A DNA stretch of 45,229 nucleotides from Theionarchaea archaeon (GCA_018992565.1 JACVGW010000004.1:1-45229); one strand, 5' to 3'; positions 37,221 to 45,098 are shown, numbered from the stretch's first letter. Made by a program: numbers and translations. The notes: a model not told the origin generated them from the sequence alone.

Positions 37221-37230
37221 GATAAATACT
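37221..37230 (-). promoter_or_regulatory. TATA box of the pyrE operon
   Basis: AGTATTTATC on the minus strand. The expected transcription start is near 37200, next to a GTG in the wrong frame for PyrE. Confidence 0.55.
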
Positions 37231-37346
37231 TTTGGTTTCTCCGTACATTGACCAGTATAGTAAACCTGTTCTATTGGGAGTTTGGCTCATTTCCTCGCTG
37301 TATCTTCTAGTATACCCCTGGCAAAGGTTGAGGATGTGAGCAAAGA

Positions 37347-37354
37347 TTTATAAA
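37347..37354 (+). promoter_or_regulatory. TATA box of tRNA-His
   Basis: TTTATAAA about 28 bases before the mature 5' end of the tRNA. Confidence 0.75.
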
Positions 37355-37378
37355 CCTGTAGTAGAGATGACACAGTAT

Positions 37379-37457
37379 GTCCGGGATAGGCTAGTTCGGT
37401 CTAGACTGTAGGACTGTGGATCCTACGACCCCGGTTCAAATCCGGGTCCCGGACCCA
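37379..37457 (+). tRNA. tRNA-His (anticodon GTG)
   Basis: The acceptor stem TCCGGGA/TCCCGGA is perfect. An encoded G(-1) at 37379 faces C73 at 37454, the identity pair of histidine tRNA, and CCA is encoded (37455-37457). The anticodon stem TAGGA/TCCTA holds loop CTGTGGA with anticodon GTG (37116-based numbering: bases 37416-37418). The T arm CCCGG-TTCAAAT-CCGGG is standard. The D stem has one C-A mismatch and two G-T pairs. There is no intron. Confidence 0.96.
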
Positions 37458-37535
37458 TGGTTCTATCTGGCACGCTTCTCTGCATTTCAAACAACCACCG
37501 CAAGATGCCACGGGCTTCTTTTGGGCTGCGAAGGT

Positions 37536-37544
37536 TTTATAAAT
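37536..37544 (+). promoter_or_regulatory. TATA box of the DUF4177 gene
   Basis: TTTATAAAT about 70 bases before the ATG at 37610, predicting a ~45-base leader that contains a GAGAGG ribosome site. Confidence 0.65.
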
Positions 37545-37609
37545 CGTCAATTCTGAAGATTTTATGGTTCGACCACCTAGAAAATCCCAGAATAGAGAGG
37601 CAACCGAGT

Positions 37610-37822
37610 ATGTACCACTATAAATTCGTGAAAATTGAGTTGGGAGGATTCTGGATATCCACCAAAAAACCGAAAGGAGATTACCACCAGCTGATTGAGG
37701 AGCATGCAAGAGAAGGATGGAGATTGGTCCAGATATTTGCTCCATCAGTTTCAGTCATGGGGGGTGGTATCCCTGAATATTTCGAACTCATCTTCGAAAG
37801 AGAAATGGATAGTTCATGGTAG
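37610..37822 (+). CDS. DUF4177-like small protein
   Basis: The protein has 70 residues from the ATG at 37610. A longer frame reaching into the tRNA is excluded by the promoter and ribosome site. It shows the DUF4177 pattern: YKFVKIELGGFW, then YHQLIEEHAREGWRLVQIFAP and ending YFELIFERE. The family adopts a small alpha-beta fold and has no known function. It is monocistronic. Confidence 0.75.
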   Translation: MYHYKFVKIELGGFWISTKKPKGDYHQLIEEHAREGWRLVQIFAPSVSVMGGGIPEYFELIFEREMDSSW

Positions 37823-37912
37823 CCATTGACTCTTCTGGTCTACCCCTGGAATTCCCCCTCTAGCAGAACTGACCACAGTGCAGGTGAATCCTGAAATGAA
37901 TATAGCACAAAC

Positions 37913-37921
37913 ACTTATAAG
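37913..37921 (+). promoter_or_regulatory. TATA box of the multi-pass membrane protein gene
   Basis: ACTTATAAG. Transcription would start near 37945, which rules out an in-frame ATG at 37922 and leaves a leader of about 105 bases. Confidence 0.55.
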
Positions 37922-38019
37922 ATGACCCAGGAACCAAAGCATGGATTGACAACTTGTCATAGCAATCCAGGAAATGTCTTTCGGACACTCAATAGAGAAA
38001 AACTGTGTGCCAAGATTGC

Positions 38020-38043
38020 GAGGAGAAGCTCCTCAAGAGGAGG
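38020..38043 (+). promoter_or_regulatory. Candidate RNA switch hiding the ribosome site
   Basis: Three segments lie in a row: GAGGAG (38020-38025), CTCCTC (38029-38034) and AGGAGG, the ribosome site (38038-38043). The middle segment can pair either with the first or with the ribosome site (CTCCT-CAAG-AGGAG), but not both. This could switch translation of the gene starting at 38051. Confidence 0.4.
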
Positions 38044-38050
38044 CAAGAAA

Positions 38051-38848
38051 ATGAAGATACTCTCAAACCGATTCAATCTCGTTTTATACTGTGCCCTATT
38101 CAACCTTCTTTTTGAATATTCTGCCCGGGGGATCAGGCAATTTTTCACCAGGCCTTTATTCATGCTGGCTCTACTCGGAATTTATGTTACCTACTTTGCC
38201 ATGCTTGAGGACCTTATCGTACGGTTCAGACTCAGGAATTATCAGATTCTCCTATGTGCTTTTCTGTACGGGCTATTCCCCATAGCCTTCCTCACAGGTA
38301 ACCTGTTTAACACCAGAGTATATACTGGAATCATGGTAGCGGGGGTCAACATTGGCACCCTGTTCATTGTTGGAATTCTCGCCTGGGGTGTTGTACAGGG
38401 TGTAGTGACACTCTATCTGGCCAATCGCCTTCAGCCTCGCGACTGGAATCACCCTCGAATGGGAAAAGTGGGCTGGGCTTCAGCTGGACTCTATCAACTA
38501 GTTGTAATGATTTATGCTCATCAAAATCCTGTTACTCCCAGGGGTACTCCAGCAGGGTATCTCTCTCTTGTCATACTTGTCGTTGTCGTTGCTGTTCTGG
38601 TTATCAGGAGTCTAAAGACACCTGGACCTTCTCCAAGACCTTTCCAACCGGTGAAGATCATGGATTTTCTTTCCTTTGGTTCAATTGCCATCTTTCTTAT
38701 TCTGGGCACTTTTTTTTCTGGGGAGAAGATAGTCACATCTCAACCTCTCAATCTGCTCGCCGTTACTCTCGAGAACATCTGGGTACTCTTCTGCGGAGGG
38801 GTCTTCTTTCTCTATAGATTGCAGAAGAAGTCTGACATAGTAGTGTGA
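38051..38848 (+). CDS. Multi-pass membrane protein, unrecognised
   Basis: The protein has 265 residues from the ATG at 38051, seven bases after a strong GAGGAGG ribosome site. About seven membrane helices are visible, such as LFMLALLGIYVTYFAMLEDLIV, IGTLFIVGILAWGVVQGVVTLYLA and LSLVILVVVVAVLVI. Loops are short and basic. I recognise no family or catalytic motif. Codon 44 of the longer in-frame ORF is used as the start because the promoter lies inside the extension. Its leader has alternative hairpins over the ribosome site. Confidence 0.6.
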   Translation: MKILSNRFNLVLYCALFNLLFEYSARGIRQFFTRPLFMLALLGIYVTYFAMLEDLIVRFRLRNYQILLCAFLYGLFPIAFLTGNLFNTRVYTGIMVAGVNIGTLFIVGILAWGVVQGVVTLYLANRLQPRDWNHPRMGKVGWASAGLYQLVVMIYAHQNPVTPRGTPAGYLSLVILVVVVAVLVIRSLKTPGPSPRPFQPVKIMDFLSFGSIAIFLILGTFFSGEKIVTSQPLNLLAVTLENIWVLFCGGVFFLYRLQKKSDIVV

Positions 38849-38916
38849 TAGTACACTGCAGTATCTTTGAGATTCAGTACCAGATGAATGTGTGATAGTC
38901 CCACTCATTCAGTACC
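38843..38916. repeat. Paired direct repeats before the propeller-CPBP gene
   Basis: GTGTGATAGT occurs at 38843 and 38890, and ATTCAGTACC at 38872 and 38907. The two blocks (38843-38881 and 38890-38916) look like one duplicated element in which the middle differs by 12 bases. The first copy overlaps the stop codon of the preceding gene. Confidence 0.5.
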
Positions 38917-39043
38917 GAAACCTATTTGACTGTCTCCAGTTCTATAGTGGAACAGTGCTCACAAAAAACGGATCTCCAAGAAGATGTCATGTCTATTGGA
39001 ATCGGTGCACCAACCTGAGAACCCAACTCATCCGGTGTTTTTC

Positions 39044-41353
39044 ATGATGGTGAAACCCCTTATCCTTGTGGCCTTCCTCTTGCTGGCTGCCACTTCCCTT
39101 TCTGGCCAGTGTGGGTTCAGCCTTGCCTGGGAGAAAGAAATCAAGCACGAAGGCGTGCAGGTGACTGATCTAGATGGCGACGGATATTCTGAAATTCTGT
39201 TTTTCACCTCTGTCAGCAAGGGAGAAAAGGATTACATTCTCACAGCTTTGAACGTATTTGGGGAAACCATCTGGCAAACGTGGGTAGATGAAGAGTCTGA
39301 TGCCCTCTATTGTGAGGATGTGGACAATGATGGATTGAAAGAGATCTTTTTTACCCAGGATCTCGGTCCCTATTACCAGGAACCCGGAATAAGGAGAATG
39401 AGAATTACCTGCGCCAGCAATACTGGCAATCTTTTGTGGAGCCATGAGTTCTGTATACACCTAGGGCCCAACGAGCTATCCCGAAGGTATGAATACTTCT
39501 TTTCAGACATAACCCATGACGGGTACAAGGAAATACTAGTGGCAGACTACATACTTGACAGAAAGGGATTCACCGTCCATGAATATGAAGAAGATTTCGC
39601 AGTTGTGAATATCCTGGATATTGATGAAGATGGCCAGGAGGAATTGGTTCTCAAGAAGAGCTCTCATGATTTCTTCAGGACTCTCTCCGGGTACAGCTTC
39701 ATTTACAGGATCATTGAATGTGATGGAACTCCAATCTGGGAAAAGGAATTCCTGGAACCTTCATTCCTGCATGTGCTAGATGTCAATGGAGAGAAGAGGC
39801 TCTTCCTTCTGCAGCTGGACAATGTATCCGAGATAACGCTCGAAGATACCGTGAAATGGAGTATATCCTTTGATGCGAATCCTGGTGGATTGCTGGTGGA
39901 ACCTGAGATTTTTGTTTGCGATTTAAACTGCGATTCTCGTATAGAATACGTCATTATAGCCATGGACAGCCCACGTGAGTATGGGAAAAGCCACGTCTAT
40001 GTCTATGATGATCAACTCAACCGACTCTGGGACCACGAGGACCCTGTGTTCTGGGCAGATGTATATGATCTTGATCAGGACAACCATTACGAGGTTCTAA
40101 CAAGGAACTGGTTCTATGACCATCCTCCTTTCTACAGAGTGTTTGATGATAAGGGAGATGAGATATGGAACATTGTTTTCGAGACTTCCGCTTCTGGGCC
40201 TGATATCATTGACATTGATGCAGATGGAGATAATGAAGTTGTCTTCCATGTTACCCCTCCGCAAGACAAGAAGAAGTCAGATGACCTCTCTCTCGAAGAA
40301 GCCCTTGAGAGACTGAAAGCTCTGACTCTGGATGCTGGAGATGCATGGTCAGAGTATCTGTACGTATTCAATAGCAAAGGAATTCTTGAAGCTCAATTTG
40401 AGGTTCCGGGTTCCTCCACGACGAACTTCGGTGATTTTGACAGTGACGGTGATCTGGACTTGCTGTGTTACTCAGACTTCCTCGGGAGGAAAATGGTGTT
40501 GTGTGCTAATACGACATGCCACGGTGTCCTGGATGAAATGTGCACAGAGCAAGAGACGCTTAGGAACGTCGATCTGGGAGGAAAATGGTTCAAGAGAAAT
40601 GCATACATCCACGCACGATTATGGTTTGAGTATGAGAACCTCAAGCACATTCTCGATAATACCTATCTCCTGTATACGCGGTACAGGACAGAATTTTCCA
40701 TTCTTCTCGTGATAGGGACTCTCTGTTGCTTTGGAGGAGCTTTCCTAGTGATACGTATCCTGAGGAAGAATGAATCTGAATGGGACGTACAGTGGGGAGT
40801 GAAAAAAGCAATTCTTTATCTTGTCTTCTCAGTGATGGTACCCCCAGTAGCACTGGTCTTTTTCATATACAAGATCATAAAATCCCCTCCAGACTACAGG
40901 AAGATTCTGGGGTTTGTGAGGCCCACCAGAACCCAGACTCTCATTTCAGGAATTGCAGGTACTCTCCTTTTCCTGGGCAGCTATGCCATGCTCATACTCC
41001 TTGCACTGTACCGGGTCCCGCTGCCAAGCAGCTCAGAAAATGAGTACCTTGTAGAAAACTACCTTGTGGTGGCGATTTTTCTCTGGCTTGTGACTGCCCC
41101 CATTGTAGAAGAAATTGTATTCTCAGGCTATGTGTACCCTATATTGAGAAAAAAGTGGGGGGTGAGGCCCGGTATCCTGCTGATTTCCCTTTTATTTTCA
41201 CTGCTGCACTTAAATCCTACCATAATCCCTGTATACTTTATGGGAACTGTGCCGAAAGTATACGCTTACGAAAGGACCCATTGTATTTACATTCCAATGG
41301 TAATCCATTTCTTCTATAATTTCATCGTCCTGATGCTGAGTTCGCTCCTATGA
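39044..41353 (+). CDS. Beta-propeller fused to a CPBP (CAAX-protease-like) membrane domain
   Basis: The protein has 769 residues from the ATG at 39044, which gives a clean signal peptide (MMVKPLILVAFLLLAATSLSG); an ATG at 38984 is in frame but places 20 polar residues before it. Residues ~25-510 form an FG-GAP-like propeller (VQVTDLDGDGYSEIL, CEDVDNDGLKEIF, PDIIDIDADGDNEVVF), similar to the one at 3658. Six membrane helices follow. The end is a CPBP domain: EEIVFSGYVY (Glu689-Glu690; family EExxxR, here Ser694 replaces Arg), FSLLH (His722) and HFFYN (His755, Asn759). CPBP proteins process prenylated or other membrane proteins, and some confer bacteriocin immunity. An outside sensor driving membrane proteolysis is inference. 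Confidence 0.82.
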   Translation: MMVKPLILVAFLLLAATSLSGQCGFSLAWEKEIKHEGVQVTDLDGDGYSEILFFTSVSKGEKDYILTALNVFGETIWQTWVDEESDALYCEDVDNDGLKEIFFTQDLGPYYQEPGIRRMRITCASNTGNLLWSHEFCIHLGPNELSRRYEYFFSDITHDGYKEILVADYILDRKGFTVHEYEEDFAVVNILDIDEDGQEELVLKKSSHDFFRTLSGYSFIYRIIECDGTPIWEKEFLEPSFLHVLDVNGEKRLFLLQLDNVSEITLEDTVKWSISFDANPGGLLVEPEIFVCDLNCDSRIEYVIIAMDSPREYGKSHVYVYDDQLNRLWDHEDPVFWADVYDLDQDNHYEVLTRNWFYDHPPFYRVFDDKGDEIWNIVFETSASGPDIIDIDADGDNEVVFHVTPPQDKKKSDDLSLEEALERLKALTLDAGDAWSEYLYVFNSKGILEAQFEVPGSSTTNFGDFDSDGDLDLLCYSDFLGRKMVLCANTTCHGVLDEMCTEQETLRNVDLGGKWFKRNAYIHARLWFEYENLKHILDNTYLLYTRYRTEFSILLVIGTLCCFGGAFLVIRILRKNESEWDVQWGVKKAILYLVFSVMVPPVALVFFIYKIIKSPPDYRKILGFVRPTRTQTLISGIAGTLLFLGSYAMLILLALYRVPLPSSSENEYLVENYLVVAIFLWLVTAPIVEEIVFSGYVYPILRKKWGVRPGILLISLLFSLLHLNPTIIPVYFMGTVPKVYAYERTHCIYIPMVIHFFYNFIVLMLSSLL

Positions 41354-41665
41354 GGGTGCGGTTGCCCCGATTCTATTCAGTTTGAGCAGGCGGATGATGT
41401 GATGTAAGAGACACCGGGTTCCATATCATGAATCCAGCATGGAAAGACTGCCATGCTGATTGTGACAACCATCATGTGTCCCTGCCGTGGCGATCACCTC
41501 CTCCACATCTATCAAGTCGCAGCCTGACTTCTGGTTGTGTCAACATGTTTAGAAGAAGAGTATCCTCATGGATGGGAAATAGAATTCTCCTGGAATCCCG
41601 AACATGTCCGAAAAAAATTTAACAAAAAGAGTAAGACTCATAAGGACGGAAAGCGTACCCTTACC
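41354..41665. other. Intergenic stretch with a hairpin and a possible gene remnant
   Basis: CAGCATGG (41435-41442) and CCATGCTG (41451-41458) form a perfect 8-bp hairpin with an 8-base loop. Downstream, two overlapping frames carry protein-like sequence (SIKSQPDFWLCQHV in one, LEEEYPHGWEIEFSWNPEHV in the next), as if one short gene had been broken by a frameshift near 41545. AAATTTAAC (41616-41624) is a possible TATA box for the gene at 41666. Confidence 0.35.
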
Positions 41666-42271
41666 ATGAGAAGGAGCTTGACCATGATCATTGTCCTAGA
41701 GACTGCTGTAGTTGTAGTGCTAATAGCCATTAATGCATATCTTAGGATAATGTATCTGAGCGTGTTTATGATTCTGCTTGGACTCCTATATTGGGCAGGG
41801 GTATTCTATACGGTAATGCTGGCTGACAAATATTACCAAGTGGGTGAGAAGCTTTTCACTCAAAGGTTTGGCGTGAAGCCAGATAAAACTGAAATGACTT
41901 CCAGACGTCTCAGTAGGTATGATCAATTGGAGGAAGGAACATCTGGTAAAGCAGTATGGATGAAATTCTGGCTGAAAGGAGAATTCTATAAAGGAATCGT
42001 AGATATTCAGAATGAGGCCTTGTACATGAAAACTCCCACGGCGCTCCCTGCCTATCCTGGAGTCTTAATACCTGTCTGGAAAGAGACTGTGGAAACTTAC
42101 AGAAGTCGAACGCCGAAAAGGGTGGAGTATCGTGATCGCAAAGACTTACCTCACAGAGTGGATTACCTGGATAGGAAGGGCAACCTGACCGGGGACAGCT
42201 GGAGGAGACGTGAAGGAGCTGAAGAATACTGGAACCCGAAGAAGAGAATCTATGAAAGACTGACGTTATAG
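41666..42271 (+). CDS. Two-helix membrane protein, tandem paralogue A
   Basis: The protein has 201 residues from the ATG at 41666 (MRRSLTMIIVLE). The frame is open for 43 more codons upstream, but a TATA-like element lies in between. Two membrane helices (LTMIIVLETAVVVVLIAINAYL and LSVFMILLGLLYWAGVFYTVML) are followed by a soluble domain: KLFTQRFGVKPDKTE, FYKGIVDIQNEALYMKTP, VEYRDRKDLPHRVDYLDRKG, ending EEYWNP. It is clearly paralogous to the gene at 42485. The family is unknown to me. The cytosolic domain may be a small beta-rich binding module. Confidence 0.65.
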   Translation: MRRSLTMIIVLETAVVVVLIAINAYLRIMYLSVFMILLGLLYWAGVFYTVMLADKYYQVGEKLFTQRFGVKPDKTEMTSRRLSRYDQLEEGTSGKAVWMKFWLKGEFYKGIVDIQNEALYMKTPTALPAYPGVLIPVWKETVETYRSRTPKRVEYRDRKDLPHRVDYLDRKGNLTGDSWRRREGAEEYWNPKKRIYERLTL

Positions 42272-42276
42272 AATCC

Positions 42277-42450
42277 ATGCAGACGAATACCTTGCAGAAG
42301 GCCATCATAATGACAATTTCTCTCTGGCTAGGGACTGTTCTCTGTGTGGAAGAAAGAGTGGTTCCAGCTAATCTTAGGAAGATTATCACAGCATGTCTTG
42401 GAGAGGGCTATGAGATTCTGAGAGATGAGAAGTTTCAGAAATATCAATAG
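42277..42450 (+). CDS. Possible small protein between the tandem paralogues
   Basis: The protein would have 57 residues, starting MQTNTLQKAIIMTISLWLG and ending RDEKFQKYQ, beginning five bases after the preceding stop. It has one short hydrophobic stretch and a charged, plausibly helical C-terminus. There is no strong ribosome site, but coupling to the upstream gene is possible. No relative is recognised; it could be a chance ORF. Confidence 0.35.
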   Translation: MQTNTLQKAIIMTISLWLGTVLCVEERVVPANLRKIITACLGEGYEILRDEKFQKYQ

Positions 42451-42484
42451 AAACACTTAAGAAGTCAGAAGATGTCCAGAGTCT

Positions 42485-43087
42485 GTGAGAAGAGAGCAGA
42501 AAATTCTGGCTGCAGCAAGTATTCTGCTTTACATTGCAGTGCCTGTTCTGCTGGTGTCTCGGGACTTCACGTATTGGACTCTACTCATGGTTCTCTCGCT
42601 GGCTGCAAATATTGCTTTTCATTTACATTCAAAAAGTCTCTTTGAAAAGTGTCACAGGATAGGCGAATCTCTTTTCACTCAACAATTCGGTACGAAACCT
42701 GATAGAGTCGAGTATATTCAAACACCTCCGGGAAAGTATGATTGTCTGGAGGTTGGGATAACTGGCAGGGGACTACAGATAGGGTTTTGGCTGAATGGAA
42801 AAGCTCTGAAGGGAATTGTAGATATAGATGAGAAAATTCTGTATATGAAACCGTTAATTTGGATGCCTGTCTATACCCACGATCTTATGGCAGTGTGGAG
42901 AAATACTCCCGAGATGCATGGAAATGGTATGCCCAAGAAAGTGGAATTTCGTGATAGCAATGAAGTGCTCCAGAGGATAGACTACCTCGACCAGAAGGGA
43001 ATCTTGAAAAGGGGGACCTGGAGGAGATACAAAGGGATTGAGCAGTACTGGAACCCAGGAAATGAGACTTGGGAACCTGTCCCTTGA
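42485..43087 (+). CDS. Two-helix membrane protein, tandem paralogue B
   Basis: The protein has 200 residues from a GTG about 28 bases after a TATA-like ACACTTAAG. Two membrane helices (ILAAASILLYIAVPVLLV, YWTLLMVLSLAANIAFHL) lead to the soluble domain seen in its neighbour: SLFTQQFGTKPDRVE, LKGIVDIDEKILYMKP, VEFRDSNEVLQRIDYLDQKG, EQYWNP. The shared blocks show a recent tandem duplication. The function is unknown. The FTQ-FG-KPD block at the membrane boundary is the most conserved part and should mark the family. Confidence 0.68.
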   Translation: MRREQKILAAASILLYIAVPVLLVSRDFTYWTLLMVLSLAANIAFHLHSKSLFEKCHRIGESLFTQQFGTKPDRVEYIQTPPGKYDCLEVGITGRGLQIGFWLNGKALKGIVDIDEKILYMKPLIWMPVYTHDLMAVWRNTPEMHGNGMPKKVEFRDSNEVLQRIDYLDQKGILKRGTWRRYKGIEQYWNPGNETWEPVP

Positions 43088-43146
43088 TCACCAATCTGCC
43101 CGCCGAGTCATTAATTGCAGACGATGAGCTATGGCAGCTAACCAAT

Positions 43147-44745
43147 TCAGATAGGTTGGTGAGGAAAATCTGAAGGCATCACCACGTACAAAGGCCATTT
43201 CGTCAGAGCACCTTTGGGAAGCTCTCCATTCCTCACCTTTGTGAGCAGCGTAGAGCGTGGCATTTCTGACACCATGGGTTCTTCTACCAGTCTGATTCTC
43301 AAATCTCTTCGAGAAAGTGCCTCATCAATCACGTCTCCCCCCGGACACAATGGCAGGAGTCTCTCAATTTCCTGAGAACACGGTTTCTTTCCTGCTGGAA
43401 CTACCATCTCCCACCTGTTATCTACAACTCTGATCACGACAGCACCTTTGACTCCTACTCTCTGAGAAAGGCATTCCACTAGCAGCCGTGGGTTTCTTAT
43501 CTTCATTTCTCCGAGATCAAAATACGAACCCACAAAGATATTGAGATCCTCACCCATTTCAGGAGATACAATGACATCTCTCTTCAACTCAAAAGAATCG
43601 CGCAAGATCTCACCTCCAATCACCGGCAGTCCGTCTTGATCCTGCACATGTATGACATCTCCTGTATCAACGTTGATCACAGGTTTACCATTGTGCATTC
43701 TGGAAACCAGAAGCCTCCCTTCTGTATGATCTGTCTGTGAAATGAGCTCTCTTACCCCTCTATACTCTATCACAGGAATAGTAAGGGGAAAGACATGCAT
43801 GCGCTTCCAGTCTCTTTCAAGATTGGCTGCGAAGGGACCCACCTCGCTTCCCACGTACAGATTCGTTACCTTCTCCTCCCCTCTTTCCCAGCTAAGAAAC
43901 TGGCGAATAACCTCCCATTCTTTTTCAGTTATAGCGGTTGCACTGAAGATCAGTGTAGCATCAGATAGTACCTGGGAAAGCTCTTCCCGCAACTTCAGGG
44001 TCGCAGCCTCAACCCCGAGTGCTTCAATCCTCTGCCTGAGCTGTTCACCTTCCACAGTAGTGACAGGTTCTCGCAGTGACTTCTCCAGGCCCCAGCGTAA
44101 CCTTTCAGGATCTGCCCATCCCAGAACAGTCAAAAAAGGTGCAGAAACCACTGATATTCTGTCCAGGGTCAAGAGCTCAGCCAAGACCTCAATTGTGCGC
44201 GAATCCTTGTACTCGTGTATGAGATACGAGCCAGGATGCATGATGGATAGGACCAGCCGCTGAGAAACCTCAGCAGAATACAGCTTAACCACTTTCTTGC
44301 CAGATGTGTGGAATAGTCCATCATCACTCCCGCGAGACGGCACAAAGACAACAGCTGCAGACTGAGGCGAAAGCCCACTCTTCTGGAAGATAGCCTGCAT
44401 TCCAGGGGCCCATAAGAGAGATACCAGTTCTCTTGACATATAAAACCATTTCAGATCCTTGATACTCCCACCTGATGTCCCCGACGTGTGACAGAACACC
44501 AAGACAGAATCCTCATGAGAGGTTATGAAGGTGTCAACATTCACAGAAAAGGATCGGGGATCTGTTTTTTCTGTCTCAATCTGTGACAGACTCTCCTCTG
44601 GCAGTCCTGATTGTTTGATTGCTGAATCCTCATATTCTTCTCTATCAGAGAGAGAAAGCCATGATTCCCAGTCACTCAGAGGAATGTCCCCAAATTGGGA
44701 AGAAAATACCTGCTGGATTTCTGGATCAAAATCATAATACGTCAT
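43147..44745 (-). CDS. ANL-superfamily adenylate-forming enzyme (PaaK/LuxE-like)
   Basis: The protein has 532 residues. The phosphate-binding loop reads FCHTSGTSGGSIKDL (~85-99), an A5-like motif is NLYVGSEVGPFA, the A7 motif is NVDTGDVI, and a C-terminal lysine segment RSTLLTKVRNGELPKGALTKWP resembles A10. It should activate a carboxylic acid with ATP and pass it to CoA or another acceptor in the cytosol. The order and wording are closest to phenylacetate-CoA-ligase-like (PaaK/CapK) proteins. It starts 18 bases after the small SWIM-finger gene, and the two share a promoter. The acid substrate is unknown. Confidence 0.78.
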   Translation of the reverse strand: MTYYDFDPEIQQVFSSQFGDIPLSDWESWLSLSDREEYEDSAIKQSGLPEESLSQIETEKTDPRSFSVNVDTFITSHEDSVLVFCHTSGTSGGSIKDLKWFYMSRELVSLLWAPGMQAIFQKSGLSPQSAAVVFVPSRGSDDGLFHTSGKKVVKLYSAEVSQRLVLSIMHPGSYLIHEYKDSRTIEVLAELLTLDRISVVSAPFLTVLGWADPERLRWGLEKSLREPVTTVEGEQLRQRIEALGVEAATLKLREELSQVLSDATLIFSATAITEKEWEVIRQFLSWERGEEKVTNLYVGSEVGPFAANLERDWKRMHVFPLTIPVIEYRGVRELISQTDHTEGRLLVSRMHNGKPVINVDTGDVIHVQDQDGLPVIGGEILRDSFELKRDVIVSPEMGEDLNIFVGSYFDLGEMKIRNPRLLVECLSQRVGVKGAVVIRVVDNRWEMVVPAGKKPCSQEIERLLPLCPGGDVIDEALSRRDLRIRLVEEPMVSEMPRSTLLTKVRNGELPKGALTKWPLYVVMPSDFPHQPI

Positions 44746-44763
44746 AAGGTTTCCCTGCTATTC

Positions 44764-44964
44764 CTACGTCTTATTCTGAAACTGCTTCTTTTTTTCTTCA
44801 AGATCCTCAAGGTATTTCTTGAATTCTTCTACATGCCTGCATTTTTTCCGGGTGCTGAAACTGATGCAATCACATGCATATTCCTGGGTGTCTTTATTGT
44901 AGGAAAGGTTGTAGATGTGTTTGGCAAACAACATATGCCTGGTCTCTCTCAAATCCTCAATCAT
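44764..44964 (-). CDS. Small SWIM zinc-finger protein
   Basis: The protein has 66 residues. Its centre YACDCISFSTRKKCRHV is a CxCx8CxH SWIM zinc finger, followed by a charged helix (EEFKKYLEDLEEKKKQF). SWIM fingers bind DNA or protein, for example in recombination-linked and transposase-like proteins. A TATA box 25 bases upstream supports the ATG and a leaderless mRNA. It leads the operon with the ANL enzyme. As a stand-alone SWIM protein, its role is unknown; it may regulate or deliver the ligase. Confidence 0.72.
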   Translation of the reverse strand: MIEDLRETRHMLFAKHIYNLSYNKDTQEYACDCISFSTRKKCRHVEEFKKYLEDLEEKKKQFQNKT

Positions 44965-44984
44965 CAGGTGAAGTTGTCACCACA

Positions 44985-44993
44985 TTATAAAAC
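44985..44993 (-). promoter_or_regulatory. TATA box of the SWIM-ANL operon
   Basis: GTTTTATAA on the minus strand, about 25 bases before the ATG at 44964. Confidence 0.65.
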
Positions 44994-45098
44994 CCTTTCC
45001 ATGCCGTATGAGAAGCTCTGTCAATTCCTGAGAGATAGATCACGAGTTCCTACAGGTGGAGAACCAGGGGAGTAGATTGGTTTTCAGACATAACAATC

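Noticed and set aside
37457-37609. N-terminal extension of the DUF4177 gene back to the ATG overlapping the tRNA 3' end
   Set aside because: A TATA box at 37536 and a ribosome site just before 37610 lie inside the extension, and the first ATG belongs to the tRNA CCA end.
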